From an uncultured bacterium (GTDB lineage: Bacteria; Bacillota; Clostridia; Oscillospirales; Ruminococcaceae), in contig CAJMLV010000001.1 in assembly GCA_905214345.1 (NCBI GenBank), forward strand, positions 1-64,000: a stretch of 64,000 bases of DNA, given 5' to 3'. A model generated the notes under the pieces. The model saw only the letters and a program-made list of their open reading frames with translations, was not told where the DNA came from and did not search any database. Positions 26,023 to 35,002 of the stretch are shown here, piece by piece (the first letter of the stretch is position 1; each line of letters starts with the position of its first letter). Made by a program: the position numbers and the translations under genes.

Positions 26023-26991
26023 ATGGGGAAGGGGGCAGTCTGCGCCTTGCAGTCACTGGTGTTTGTGGTGCCGCCGCAGGCGGACGGACAACGCCTGGGC
26101 GTGTTTTTGCGCCAGGCGGGGGTCAGTGCCTCCTGTATCAAGGCGGTCAAGCATCAGGGCAGCGGCTTTTTTGCCGACGGCGCTCCGCTGCACACCGACC
26201 GCCCGGTCCGTGCAGGGCAGACCATCCGGTTTGACCTGCCGCCCGAGCCGCCCACTTCGGTCACGCCCCAGCCGGTGCCGTTTACCCTGGTGTATGAAAG
26301 CGATTTCGCCGCCGTGGTGGACAAGCCTGCCGGACTGGCTGTGCATCCGACCCTGAACCATACCGACGGCACGCTGGCCAACGGCTGGCTGCATCATCTG
26401 CAAAGCAGAGGAGAAACCGGGGTGTTCCGCCCCGTCAACCGCCTGGATAAAAACACCAGCGGCCTGGTCCTGCTGGCCCGGAACGCCTACGCGGCGCCGG
26501 GGTTGGCAGCCAGTGCCCGCAAATGCTACCTGGCTCTGGTTCAGGGAGAAATGCCCACCGGACCGGGCGGCATCGACGCGCCCATCGGCCGCCGGGGAGA
26601 TTCCATCATCGGGCGGTGCGTGCGTGCCGACGGCAAACCCAGCCGTACCGATTATCTGGTGCTGGCATCCGGCGGCGGCCACAGCCTGGCCGTCTGCCTG
26701 CCCCGCACCGGCCGCACCCATCAGATTCGGGTGCATATGGCCCACATCGGCCATCCGCTGGCGGGGGATACCCTGTACGGCGGCAGCGAGAACCTTCTGC
26801 GCCGCCATGCACTGCATTGTGCCGTGCTGGCGTTTGCAGAACCGCCTTTTGCTGCCCCTCGCCACTTTGAGAGCCTGCCCCCGGCGGATTTTTCCGGGGC
26901 CTGCCTGACCTGCGGTTTGCCGCAGGGGGAGGAACTGCGGGCTCTGCTGCGGTCACTTCCGCTTACCGACCCCGAAACGGCAGAAAAGTGA
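26023..26991 (+). CDS. RluA family pseudouridine synthase
   Basis: The 322-residue protein has an S4-like N-terminal domain (DGQRLGVFLRQAG) and the RluA catalytic motif RPVNRLDKNTSGLVLLAR, where Asp attacks the uridine. GRTHQIRVHMAHIGHPLAGDT-type residues follow (GRTHQIRVHM and GHPLAGDTLYGG). It isomerises uridines in rRNA or tRNA; the exact site (RluD-like or RluC-like) is not evident. The start is uncertain: ATG 26023 lies only 9 bases after the likely transcript start and has no ribosome site. TTG 26047, after GGGGAAGGGGG, would remove 8 residues. Confidence 0.9.
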   Translation: MGKGAVCALQSLVFVVPPQADGQRLGVFLRQAGVSASCIKAVKHQGSGFFADGAPLHTDRPVRAGQTIRFDLPPEPPTSVTPQPVPFTLVYESDFAAVVDKPAGLAVHPTLNHTDGTLANGWLHHLQSRGETGVFRPVNRLDKNTSGLVLLARNAYAAPGLAASARKCYLALVQGEMPTGPGGIDAPIGRRGDSIIGRCVRADGKPSRTDYLVLASGGGHSLAVCLPRTGRTHQIRVHMAHIGHPLAGDTLYGGSENLLRRHALHCAVLAFAEPPFAAPRHFESLPPADFSGACLTCGLPQGEELRALLRSLPLTDPETAEK

Positions 26992-27048
26992 CCATACCAT
27001 TTGAGTTTCCCTGTGTACGCGCCATCCGGCGCCGAAAGGAGATCTGTT

Positions 27049-28926
27049 TTGAAATCATCGCAACTTGACGAAAAGCCTGTGAGTCAAAAGCAGGGCCGCC
27101 GCAAAAAGCACCGCGGCCCGGGCAAGCTGGCTCTTTGGCTGGACAGCATCCGCTGCCGCCTGACGGTGCGCTCCTGGCACCGCAGCACCAAAAAGAAAGC
27201 CCGCCGTGCCCGCATGGCCGGCCTGCTGCAGCGGGTGCCCCATGCCAACATCATCGGGGATGCGCTGTATCTTATCGGCTTCTGGCTGGAATATGCCATG
27301 ATCTGCGCCGTGCGCGGCGTAGCCAAGAGTCTGCGGGTGGTGGCGGCCCATGCAGGGCAGCTGCTGCTGACCATCGCCCGGCCTTTCCTGTTGGGGCTCA
27401 TCACCCTGCTGGAAGATCTGACCGAACCCTTCCGCCGGATGCACTCCGGCCTCAAACATATCGGGGAGCTGGAAGAAGCCCTGCCCGATGAGAGCGCCCG
27501 TCAGATCCGCAAGGAGAAGATGCGGTATTTCCGCCAGGGGGCTCTGCGGTATTTCCCGGTCGTACTGAACGCTTTGTCCTATCTGCTGCCGGTGGCTGCC
27601 GCTGTGGGCCTGTTCTACGTGGTCAAAACCGGCCTGGGCTATGATTACGTGCTCAATGTTATCGTGGACGGCGAGTCGGTAGGCTATGTGGCCAACGAGC
27701 AGGTGTTTGAAAATGCCCGCGATGATGTGCAGGGCCGTATCGATACCGCCAAGAGCGTGATGCAGACTTCCGGCGAGGCGGTGGCCGATGATCAGTGGGA
27801 TATTTCGCCCACCTATGTTCTGGCCATCAACGGCGAGACCATGAACGAGAGTGAAGTGGCCAACGCCATTCTGGGGGCTTCCAGCGACGAGATCGGGGAA
27901 GGCACCGCCGTGTACATTGACGGCGAACTGCGGTTCGTCATCAACGACGGCGACCACCTGCGCTCCTATCTGGAGAGCGTCAAGCAGCCCTATGAGGACA
28001 CTTCCGACCCCAATCGCCGGGTCAGCTTTGTACATGATATTACCCTGGTGGACGGCATCTATCTGCTGGATTCCATCATGCCGTACAGCGATGTGATCAC
28101 TGCCATGAACGAGGGCGGCGGACCCATGACCTACACCGCCGCCGAAGGGGATACGGTGCAGACGGTGGTGGATACCACCGGTACTTCCTGGGATTCCCTG
28201 GCTGCCCTCAACCCGGACCTGACGGCCCTGGACGAGGAACTGAGCGAAGGGCAGGAAGTGCTCATCGGTGTGTCCTCGCCGGAACTGCTGAAGGTGGAGG
28301 TCATCCGGCGGGAAACCTATACCGTGGAAGTGCCTTACGACACCGTTACCAATGAAAGCGATGAATACGACTTCGGCGAGACGGTGGTCACCAGCCCCGG
28401 CGAAAACGGCGTGCAGGAACTGACCCAGGATCTGGTTTACGTGGACGGTGTGCTGACCGAAACCAACATCGTCAGGGTGGACACTCTGAAAGAACCTGTG
28501 ACCGAATACGTCACCAAGGGCACCCACCTGAAGAGCGGCATGACCGCCTCTTACGGTTCCGGCGAATGGATGTGGCCGGTACCCGGTTACACCTACGTCA
28601 GCCGCTGGATGAGCTCTTACCACAAGGGCGCCGACATCTGCGCACCTTACGGTACGCCCATCTATGCGTCCGACTCCGGTGTGGTCGTCACGGCCGGTTC
28701 CCATTACAGCTACGGCAACTACGTCATCATCGACCACGGCAACGGCTGGCGTACCCTGTATGCGCACATGTCCGCTCTCGGCTGTTCTGTCGGTCAGGCG
28801 GTCCAGCGCGGCCAGGTCATCGGCTATGTGGGCTCTACCGGCAACTCCACCGGTAACCACTGCCATTTCGAGATGTACCAGAACGGTACCCTGGTCAGTG
28901 CCAGAAACTTCTTCAGCGGCATGTGA
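27049..28926 (+). CDS. Membrane-anchored M23 peptidase with G5 domain
   Basis: This 625-residue protein has a basic N-terminus and hydrophobic segments (about residues 85-125 and near 180-205). An extracytoplasmic part contains a LysM-like stretch (TYTAAEGDTVQTVV) and a G5 domain (EVIRRETYTVEVPYDT to VTEYVTKGT). A C-terminal LytM/M23 domain carries zinc ligands His525 and Asp529 and the HCH motif at 604-606. It likely cuts peptidoglycan cross-bridges. All M23 ligands are present, so it should be active, unlike SpoIIQ-type proteins that lack one. TTG 27049 follows AAAGGAGA; the frame is open further upstream without a ribosome site. Confidence 0.88.
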   Translation: MKSSQLDEKPVSQKQGRRKKHRGPGKLALWLDSIRCRLTVRSWHRSTKKKARRARMAGLLQRVPHANIIGDALYLIGFWLEYAMICAVRGVAKSLRVVAAHAGQLLLTIARPFLLGLITLLEDLTEPFRRMHSGLKHIGELEEALPDESARQIRKEKMRYFRQGALRYFPVVLNALSYLLPVAAAVGLFYVVKTGLGYDYVLNVIVDGESVGYVANEQVFENARDDVQGRIDTAKSVMQTSGEAVADDQWDISPTYVLAINGETMNESEVANAILGASSDEIGEGTAVYIDGELRFVINDGDHLRSYLESVKQPYEDTSDPNRRVSFVHDITLVDGIYLLDSIMPYSDVITAMNEGGGPMTYTAAEGDTVQTVVDTTGTSWDSLAALNPDLTALDEELSEGQEVLIGVSSPELLKVEVIRRETYTVEVPYDTVTNESDEYDFGETVVTSPGENGVQELTQDLVYVDGVLTETNIVRVDTLKEPVTEYVTKGTHLKSGMTASYGSGEWMWPVPGYTYVSRWMSSYHKGADICAPYGTPIYASDSGVVVTAGSHYSYGNYVIIDHGNGWRTLYAHMSALGCSVGQAVQRGQVIGYVGSTGNSTGNHCHFEMYQNGTLVSARNFFSGM

Positions 28927-29002
28927 CACTGTTGTCCTGGCTGAAGAAAATTTGCCGTGCCCTGTGTTTTTATCAAATCCCTGCAAATAATAAGACCGAC
29001 AC

Positions 29003-29031
29003 TTTTCAAACCGTGCGGCAAGGTGTATAAT
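29003..29031 (+). promoter_or_regulatory. Probable sigma-A promoter of murA
   Basis: TTTTCA (29003-29008), 17 bases, TATAAT (29026-29031). The leader to the murA start is about 80 bases; no clear structured element is seen in it. Confidence 0.6.
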
Positions 29032-29118
29032 AAAAATAACAATGTGGTCCTGTGAACGTGCGCCGGGCAAATGCCTGTGCGCCGGGACTGCAGGCGGAAA
29101 CTCAAAGGAGAGTACCAC

Positions 29119-30402
29119 TTGGAAAAGTTTGTGATTCGCGGGGGCAACGCCCTTTCGGGTGATGTGGTTATCGGCGGCGCCAAGAACGCAGCCGTGGCCA
29201 TTTTGCCGGCTACCATTCTGGCGGCGGACAAATGCCTGATCGAAAACCTGCCCTGCATCAGCGATGTCATGGCGTCCCTGCAGATTTTGAGCGAGTTGGG
29301 CGCTGGCATCCGCATGATCAGCAAAAATACCTACGAGATCGACACCACCCATATCAACTGTACCGAGGTCTCCAACGAACTGTCGCGCCAGATGCGTGCC
29401 AGCTATTACTTCCTGGGGGCACTGCTGGGCCGTTTCGGCGCCGGGCAGGTGGCCATGCCGGGCGGCTGCAACCTGGGACCCCGTCCCATTGACCAGCACC
29501 TCAAGGCATTCACCGCCCTGGGGGCTGAGGACTCGGTGGAATACGGCATGATCCGCGTTCGGTCGGAACATCTGAGCGGTGCCCATATCTTCTTCGACAC
29601 CGTTTCGGTGGGTGCCACCATGAACGCCATGCTGGCTGCCACCATGGCCGACGGCCTGACGGTTCTGGAAAACGTGGCCCGGGAACCCCATATCGTGGAC
29701 CTGGCCAACTGCCTGAACATGATGGGTGCCGACATCCACGGCGCGGGCACCGACGTGATCAAGATCCGCGGCGTGAAGAAACTCCACGGCTGCAACTATT
29801 CCATCATCCCTGACCAGATCGAGGCAGGCAGCTATATGGTGGCTGCTGCTATCACCAAAGGTGATGTGGTGCTGCGCAATGTCATCCCCAAGCATATGGA
29901 GCCCATCACCGCCAAACTGCGGGCCGCGGGCTGCGAAGTCACCGAATATGATGACTCCATGCGTATCCGCCGTACCGGGGCACTGAAACCCCTGAAGATC
30001 AAGACCATGCCTCATCCCGGGTTCCCCACCGATATGCAGCCGCTGATGACCGTGCTGCTGACCCTGGCCGAAGGTACTTCCATCGTCACCGAGGGCATCT
30101 GGGAAAACCGTTTCCGCTATGTGGATGAGCTCATCCGCATGGGGGCCAACATCCAGGTGGACGGCCAGGTGGCGGTGATCGAAGGTGTCAAACGTCTGAG
30201 CCCCGCGCCGCTGCGGGCCTTGGACCTGCGCGCCGGTGCTGCCATGGTCATGGCGGCGTTGGCGGCGGATGGTGTGAGCGAGATCGACGAGACCGCCCAC
30301 ATTGAACGCGGTTATGAAAACATTGTGGAAAAACTGCAGGCACTGGGTGCGGACATCCGCCGTGTGGAAACACCGGTGAACACCGTGACCCGGGCTATGT
30401 GA
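29119..30402 (+). CDS. murA: UDP-N-acetylglucosamine 1-carboxyvinyltransferase
   Basis: This 427-residue enzyme catalyses the first committed step of peptidoglycan synthesis, moving enolpyruvate from PEP to UDP-GlcNAc. The two-domain inside-out barrel motifs are present: GAKNAAVAILPA, then the catalytic loop MPGGCNLGPRPID with Cys117, the residue attacked by fosfomycin, and GFPTDMQP. TTG 29119 follows AAAGGAGAG by 8 bases and matches the usual N-terminus; an ATG further upstream lacks a ribosome site. Confidence 0.95.
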   Translation: MEKFVIRGGNALSGDVVIGGAKNAAVAILPATILAADKCLIENLPCISDVMASLQILSELGAGIRMISKNTYEIDTTHINCTEVSNELSRQMRASYYFLGALLGRFGAGQVAMPGGCNLGPRPIDQHLKAFTALGAEDSVEYGMIRVRSEHLSGAHIFFDTVSVGATMNAMLAATMADGLTVLENVAREPHIVDLANCLNMMGADIHGAGTDVIKIRGVKKLHGCNYSIIPDQIEAGSYMVAAAITKGDVVLRNVIPKHMEPITAKLRAAGCEVTEYDDSMRIRRTGALKPLKIKTMPHPGFPTDMQPLMTVLLTLAEGTSIVTEGIWENRFRYVDELIRMGANIQVDGQVAVIEGVKRLSPAPLRALDLRAGAAMVMAALAADGVSEIDETAHIERGYENIVEKLQALGADIRRVETPVNTVTRAM

Positions 30403-30416
30403 CGAGGTTTTCGTCC

Positions 30417-31205
30417 ATGGCATTGTTCACAACCTTATACTCCGGTTCTTCCGGTAACTGCGCCCTGGTGGTCCACCAGGGCCGTTACCTTCTTATCGAC
30501 ATGGGCAAAAGCTGCCGCACCACCCTGCGGGCGCTGAACAGCCTGGGACTGGCCGTTTCGGACTGTGAGGGCATCCTCATCACCCATGAGCATGCCGACC
30601 ATGTGGCCGGGCTGGAAACCTTCCTCAAGCATTACAGTGTGCCGGTGTTTTCCAGCGCCGCCACCCTTGATATGCTGGAATCCCGGGGAACGTTGCCTCC
30701 TGCCGTGGACGCGGTGGCCATCGATGGCCGCACCGAGGAGATCGGCGGCTTTACGGTGACTTCTTTCCCCACCAGCCATGATGTGCCCTGCTGCGGCTAC
30801 CGCATCCGAACGCCGGACGGCAGCACCATGGCCCTGGCCACCGACCTGGGGATCCTCACCCCGGTGGTGGCGGAACATCTGGCCGGCTGCGGCCTGGTGG
30901 CGCTGGAAGCCAATTATGACGCTTTCAGCCTGCACGGCGGTCCCTACCCCTATTACCTCAAAGTGCGCATTGCCAGCGACCGGGGACACCTGGACAACCG
31001 GGCCTGTGCCGCTGCGGTGCTGGACCTGATTCAGGACGGCTGCAAAAAGTTCGCCCTGTGCCATCTCAGCCAGACCAACAACACCCCGGAACTGGCGCTT
31101 ACCACCGTGTATAATGTGCTGCTCAGCGCGGGCATCCAGCCCGGCCGGGATGTGCTCATTCAGGCACAAAGCAGAAACGAAGTTTCCGCTTACATAGAAT
31201 TCTGA
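30417..31205 (+). CDS. MBL-fold metallohydrolase, WalJ/YycJ-like
   Basis: The 262-residue protein opens with FTTLYSGSSGNCALV and has the metallo-beta-lactamase metal motif THEHADH, followed by TSHDVPCCGY and ATDLG. This matches the WalJ/YycJ group, nucleases linked to replication and cell-wall stress in Bacillus. In Bacillus yycJ lies near rlmH (yydA), and here rlmH follows by 9 bases, supporting the call. ATG 30417 has ACGAGG 9 bases before it. A GTG at 30399 overlaps the murA stop and is a weaker choice. Confidence 0.88.
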   Translation: MALFTTLYSGSSGNCALVVHQGRYLLIDMGKSCRTTLRALNSLGLAVSDCEGILITHEHADHVAGLETFLKHYSVPVFSSAATLDMLESRGTLPPAVDAVAIDGRTEEIGGFTVTSFPTSHDVPCCGYRIRTPDGSTMALATDLGILTPVVAEHLAGCGLVALEANYDAFSLHGGPYPYYLKVRIASDRGHLDNRACAAAVLDLIQDGCKKFALCHLSQTNNTPELALTTVYNVLLSAGIQPGRDVLIQAQSRNEVSAYIEF

Positions 31206-31214
31206 GGTCCGCTC

Positions 31215-31700
31215 ATGCAGAACATTGACCTGATTTGTGTCGGCAAACTCAATGCCGCCTACTTTGCGGCGGGTGTGGCCGAATACCAGAAACGTCTGGG
31301 CGGCTTCTGCCATTTCCGCATCATCGAATTGCCCGAAGCCCCGGTGGCAGACCGCAACCCCAGCCCAGCCCTGATCGAAAAGGCTCTGGACAAGGAGGGC
31401 AAGGCCATGCTGGCCGCGGTGCGCAAGGGGGCCTACATTGTGGCCCTGTGTGTGGAAGGCCGCCAGATCTCCAGCGAGGACCTGGCCGCCATGATCGCCG
31501 ACCGCGCCAACAGCGGGGCAGGGGACATGGCGTTCCTCATCGGGTCCTCCCACGGTCTTTCCCCCGAGGTAAAGGCGGCGGCTCAGGCCCGCATCTCTCT
31601 GGGACGGATCACCTTGCCCCATCAGCTGGCCCGGCTTGTTTTGACCGAACAGCTGTACCGTGCCTGCACCATCAACGCGGGTATGAAGTATCACAAATAA
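31215..31700 (+). CDS. rlmH: 23S rRNA (pseudouridine-1915 N3)-methyltransferase
   Basis: This 161-residue SPOUT methyltransferase shows VGKL near the start, ALCVEGRQISSEDLA and FLIGSSHGLSPEV. It ends with the knotted C-terminus MKYHK, a near-invariant RlmH ending (more often YHRE or YHK). It methylates pseudouridine 1915 in the decoding-side helix 69. The protein is cytosolic and dimeric in known cases. Confidence 0.95.
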   Translation: MQNIDLICVGKLNAAYFAAGVAEYQKRLGGFCHFRIIELPEAPVADRNPSPALIEKALDKEGKAMLAAVRKGAYIVALCVEGRQISSEDLAAMIADRANSGAGDMAFLIGSSHGLSPEVKAAAQARISLGRITLPHQLARLVLTEQLYRACTINAGMKYHK

Positions 31701-31713
31701 TTGCATACGCAAA

Positions 31714-31749
31714 AAACATCCCCCGCACCGTCCGGTGCGGGGGATGTTT
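31714..31749. terminator. Bidirectional terminator between rlmH and the hydrogenase-like gene
   Basis: A 16-bp perfect stem (AAACATCCCCCGCACC with its complement) over a GTCC loop. T/A runs lie on both flanks, so it serves the convergent genes. Confidence 0.93.
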
Positions 31750-31775
31750 CATTTATCGGTTTGGGATGCCGAAGC

Positions 31776-33299
31776 TCAGTACTTCAGGGCTTCCAGGTTC
31801 TCCCGGTAGGGAGTGTCCAGCGGGCTGGACATGGGCGCCTGGGCCTTGTACTTGTTCAGCATGGCAGCGCTGCGGGCAGGGTCGGCCAGAGTGCCGGCGC
31901 CGGCAATGCAGCCGCCGGGGCAGGCCATGCCTTCCAACAGGTAACCGTTGTACTTGCCGGCCTTGGCCATCATCATCATCTTGCGGCAGTCAGCCAGACC
32001 CTGGGCGGAAGCCACCTTGACCTCGCGTTCGGGGTCAATCTTCTTGATGACGTTGACAACAGCCTGGGCCACGCCGCCGGACACCGCGAATCCGCGGCCG
32101 TCGCCGCTGGCTTCGTCGAAGTTGTCGTTGGGATTGTCGGGCAGGGCGTTGAAGTCGATCTGCTTGGCTTCAAACAGACCCATCAGTTCTTCGAAGGTGA
32201 GCACGAAGTCCACTTCACTGCGCACGGAACGACGGCTGGCTTCCAGCTTCTTGGCAGCGCAGGGGCCGATAAAGCAGATGCGGGCGTTCTTGTCGTCCTT
32301 CTTGATCAGGCGGGCAGTCAGCACCATGGGGGTCATGGTCATGCTGATGCAGTCGGCGTATTCGGGGAAGAGCTTCTTCGCCATCACGCTCCAGGCGGGG
32401 CAGCAGGAAGTGCCCATGAAGGGATGCTTGGCGGGAACTTCTTCCATGAAGTCCTTGGCTTCGTCAATGGTGCACAGGTCGGCGCCGATGGCAACCTCGG
32501 AGATGGCGGCAAAGCCCAGCATCTTCATGGCTTCACGCAGCTTGGCGGGGGTCATGCCGGGGAACTGGTTGACGAAGGCGGGAGCGACGATGGCAACAAC
32601 GCGGTCGCCGCGCTTGATGGACTGGATCAGCTGGAAGATCTGGCCCTTGTCCACAATGGCGCCGAAGGGGCAGTTCACCAGGCACATGCCGCAGCTCACG
32701 CACTTATCGTAATCGATCTCCGCACGGCCGTACTGGTCGGAATGGATGGCGTCCATACCGCAGGCCTTGGCGCAGGGGCGCTCCACACGCACGATGGCGT
32801 TGTAGGGGCAGGTGGCCACGCAGCGGCCGCACTTCACGCACAGGCTCTGGTCAATGTGGCTCTTGCCGTTGCGGAAGCTGATGGCTTTCTTGGGGCAGAC
32901 TTCCTGGCAGGGATGAGCCAGGCAGCCCTGGCACAGGGAAGTGACCTTGATCAGCTTTTCCGGGCACTTGTTGCAGGCGTACTTGATAACGTTGATCAGA
33001 GGCGGTTCATAGTACTTGTCGGCGGTGACGCTGTCCGCCAGACCCTCGCTGGCCGAAACGCTCTTGTCCAGCGGGCGCAGGGACAGGCCCATGGCCAGAC
33101 GGATGCGTTCGGACACAATGGCTCTTTCCAGGAAGATGCTGCTGCGCAGCGAGCGCTCTTCGCCGGGGATGATCCGATACGGAAGTTCGTGCATCAGATA
33201 ATCCAGCTCTTTCATGTCGTTCACTTCGTAGGACATCCGGGCAACTTCGGTAAAGACCTTGCGCCGAATATCGGTTACAGGGGTATAAATGCCTCTCAT
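31776..33299 (-). CDS. [FeFe] hydrogenase-like iron-sulfur protein (group B type)
   Basis: This 507-residue protein has N-terminal ferredoxin-like cluster motifs (CQGC-CQEVCP, CVKCGRCVATCP, CVSCGMCLVNCP). The H-cluster domain then carries L1 TSCCPAW (297-303), L2 GPCAAKK (Cys347) and L3 ACPGGC (Cys460, 464). All cysteines expected to hold the H-cluster are present. L1 reads CPAW rather than the CPGW of group A. L3 reads GMACPGGC, as I recall for group B enzymes. It may evolve or consume H2 with ferredoxin; group B activity is poorly known. No HydE/F/G maturases are in the window. The ribosome site is AAGGAGAG. Confidence 0.85.
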   Translation of the reverse strand: MRGIYTPVTDIRRKVFTEVARMSYEVNDMKELDYLMHELPYRIIPGEERSLRSSIFLERAIVSERIRLAMGLSLRPLDKSVSASEGLADSVTADKYYEPPLINVIKYACNKCPEKLIKVTSLCQGCLAHPCQEVCPKKAISFRNGKSHIDQSLCVKCGRCVATCPYNAIVRVERPCAKACGMDAIHSDQYGRAEIDYDKCVSCGMCLVNCPFGAIVDKGQIFQLIQSIKRGDRVVAIVAPAFVNQFPGMTPAKLREAMKMLGFAAISEVAIGADLCTIDEAKDFMEEVPAKHPFMGTSCCPAWSVMAKKLFPEYADCISMTMTPMVLTARLIKKDDKNARICFIGPCAAKKLEASRRSVRSEVDFVLTFEELMGLFEAKQIDFNALPDNPNDNFDEASGDGRGFAVSGGVAQAVVNVIKKIDPEREVKVASAQGLADCRKMMMMAKAGKYNGYLLEGMACPGGCIAGAGTLADPARSAAMLNKYKAQAPMSSPLDTPYRENLEALKY

Positions 33300-33403
33300 T
33301 GCGCTTTACTCTCCTTAAATACGCATTTTGGGAGCGCACGGTGTTTTGGGGCGACAATGCGCCTTTTTCCGCAAGCTCAGGGAACATGTTGGCTCCTGTT
33401 AAA

Positions 33404-33432
33404 ATATTACCAAGAACCGGCGCGTTTGGCAA
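33404..33432 (-). promoter_or_regulatory. Probable promoter of the hydrogenase-like gene
   Basis: Minus strand TTGCCA (33432-33427), 17 bases, TAATAT (33409-33404). It leaves a leader of about 98 bases with no recognised riboswitch. Confidence 0.55.
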
Positions 33433-33503
33433 GGGGAAAAGCACAAAATTGGCAGGGAAAACACCAAAATGACAGGAAACATTCGCTCTTTACGTAGTTA
33501 TGC

Positions 33504-33538
33504 AAAAAGGCAGGGCCGATGGAGGCGGTCCTGCCTTG
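33504..33538 (-). terminator. Rho-independent terminator of mtaB
   Basis: On the minus strand GGCAGG-A-CCG pairs with CGG-C-CCTGCC and is followed by TTTTT. It lies just past the mtaB stop. Confidence 0.85.
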
Positions 33539-33553
33539 AAAATGCGGTTGTTT

Positions 33554-34864
33554 TCAGGAATTGCAAGGTGCGGCGGTCGCCTTGGCGCGCTGCCCGTCCC
33601 ATTCGCCCAGGGTCACGGTCACGATGTCGCCGCTCTTGTACCCGGGGGCGGTGACCACCACCGGCAGATACTGCTTGGTATAGCCGGTGAACAGGGTGTT
33701 GGAAAGGGGCGTTTCCAGCAGGACTTCGGCTTTGCGTCCCTGCATGGCGGCGGCTTCCTCGGCGCGCACGGCTTCCACCGCTTCGTTCATGCGGCGGCTG
33801 CGGGCTTCCTTTTCGTGTTCGGGGATCTGACCGGGAAAATCGTAAGCCGGGGTGCCGGAACGGCGGGAATAGGGGAACACATGGACCTTCAGAAAGCGCT
33901 GGGCAGTCACAAAGGCCATGCTGGCTTCAAAATCCTCTTCCGTCTCACCGGGAAAGCCCACGATCACGTCGGTGGTCAGGCTCAGTTCCTCTTCGCCAAA
34001 AGCTTTCCGCAGCTTTTCCACCACCTCGGCATACTGGGCGGTGGTGTAGGGGCGGCGCATGGCACGCAGGGTCTTGTCGCAGCCGCTCTGCAGGCTCAGG
34101 TGGAACTGGGGGCAAAGCTGGGGCACGGCGGCCAGACGGCGGATGTCCTCGTCGGTGAGCATATCCGGGTCCAGGCTGCCCAGGCGGATTCGGTCGATGC
34201 CCGGTACCGCTGCAGCGTGTTCCACCAGCTCGGCCAGCCCGGTGCCGGTGTCGGTGCCGTAACTGGGCAGGCTGATGGCGGTGAGCACCACTTCCCGGTA
34301 GCCCGTCTGCGCCAGACGGCGCAGCTCTTCCAGAATACTGCTTTCCGCCCGGCTGCGCACCGGGCCCCGGGCGCGGGGGATCACGCAGTAGGCACAGCGG
34401 CGGTTGCAGCCATCCTCCACCTTCACGAAAGCCCGGGTATGTTCCGCAAAGCGGTCCATGGGCAGTTCCTCGAACTTTTCGCCCTTTTCATGGGGACGGA
34501 TGTCCACCACCCGCTCGGCGGTGCCGTCCAGCACCTGCTGCACCGCCGCCAGGATGGCCCGGCGGTTGCCGGATCCTGTCACCACGTCCGCTTCGGCAAT
34601 AGCGGCGGCTTCCTCCGGAAACGCCTGGGGGTAACACCCGGTGAGCACAGTCACCGCACCGGGATGCTCCCGTTTCTGGCGGCGCAGCCACTTGCGGCTC
34701 TTCTGGTCGCCGAAATTGGTCACGGTGCAGCTGTTCACCACATAGACATCGGCGGCCTCTTCGGTATCCACCACCGTGTAGCCGCTGGCCTCAAACAGCT
34801 GTGCCAGGGCGCCGGTCTCGTTCTGGTTGACTTTGCAGCCAAGGGTATAAAAACTGACGCGCAT
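33554..34864 (-). CDS. mtaB: tRNA t6A37 methylthiotransferase MtaB
   Basis: This 436-residue radical-SAM protein starts MRVSFYTLGCKVNQNE. It has the UPF0004 cluster Cys residues (C10, VNSCTV, TGCYPQ), the radical-SAM motif CNRRCAYC and a C-terminal TRAM-like domain. It adds methylthio to t6A at position 37 of tRNAs reading ANN codons. MtaB is favoured over MiaB by the TLGCKVNQNE start. ATG 34864 is chosen with AAAGGA 11 bases before; the much longer open frame upstream crosses the promoter and the antisense strand of dacF. Confidence 0.93.
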   Translation of the reverse strand: MRVSFYTLGCKVNQNETGALAQLFEASGYTVVDTEEAADVYVVNSCTVTNFGDQKSRKWLRRQKREHPGAVTVLTGCYPQAFPEEAAAIAEADVVTGSGNRRAILAAVQQVLDGTAERVVDIRPHEKGEKFEELPMDRFAEHTRAFVKVEDGCNRRCAYCVIPRARGPVRSRAESSILEELRRLAQTGYREVVLTAISLPSYGTDTGTGLAELVEHAAAVPGIDRIRLGSLDPDMLTDEDIRRLAAVPQLCPQFHLSLQSGCDKTLRAMRRPYTTAQYAEVVEKLRKAFGEEELSLTTDVIVGFPGETEEDFEASMAFVTAQRFLKVHVFPYSRRSGTPAYDFPGQIPEHEKEARSRRMNEAVEAVRAEEAAAMQGRKAEVLLETPLSNTLFTGYTKQYLPVVVTAPGYKSGDIVTVTLGEWDGQRAKATAAPCNS

Positions 34865-34880
34865 TTGCTTGCCCATCCTT

Positions 34881-34909
34881 TTGTATGTATGTTTTGACCT
34901 TACTATTAT
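34881..34909 (+). promoter_or_regulatory. Probable promoter of the DacF-type gene
   Basis: TTGTAT (34881-34886), 17 bases, TATTAT (34904-34909). Its -10 box shares bases with the -10 box of the opposing mtaB promoter. Confidence 0.55.
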
Positions 34910-34933
34910 ATAGGCAAACGGCCCAAAGCACAA
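34905..34933 (-). promoter_or_regulatory. Sigma-A promoter of mtaB
   Basis: Minus strand TTGTGC (34933-34928), 17 bases, perfect TATAAT (34910-34905). Confidence 0.7.
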
Positions 34934-35002
34934 GCAGCCATATTCCGGCGCCCCATCGCATAAGAATGGGGCAAGAGTTTTGCAAAAGGGGAGGCTTCTG
35001 CC

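Noticed and set aside
27055..30423. A 1122-codon open frame on the minus strand
   Set aside because: Antisense to the M23 peptidase and murA genes; composition typical of shadow frames, no ribosome site.
33300..33400. A riboswitch in the hydrogenase-like leader
   Set aside because: About 98 bases of leader exist, but I could not match any known aptamer core or a clear terminator/antiterminator pair.
31701..33497. A 598-codon plus-strand frame opposite the hydrogenase-like gene
   Set aside because: Cys clusters and H-cluster motifs prove the minus strand; the plus frame starts in a terminator.
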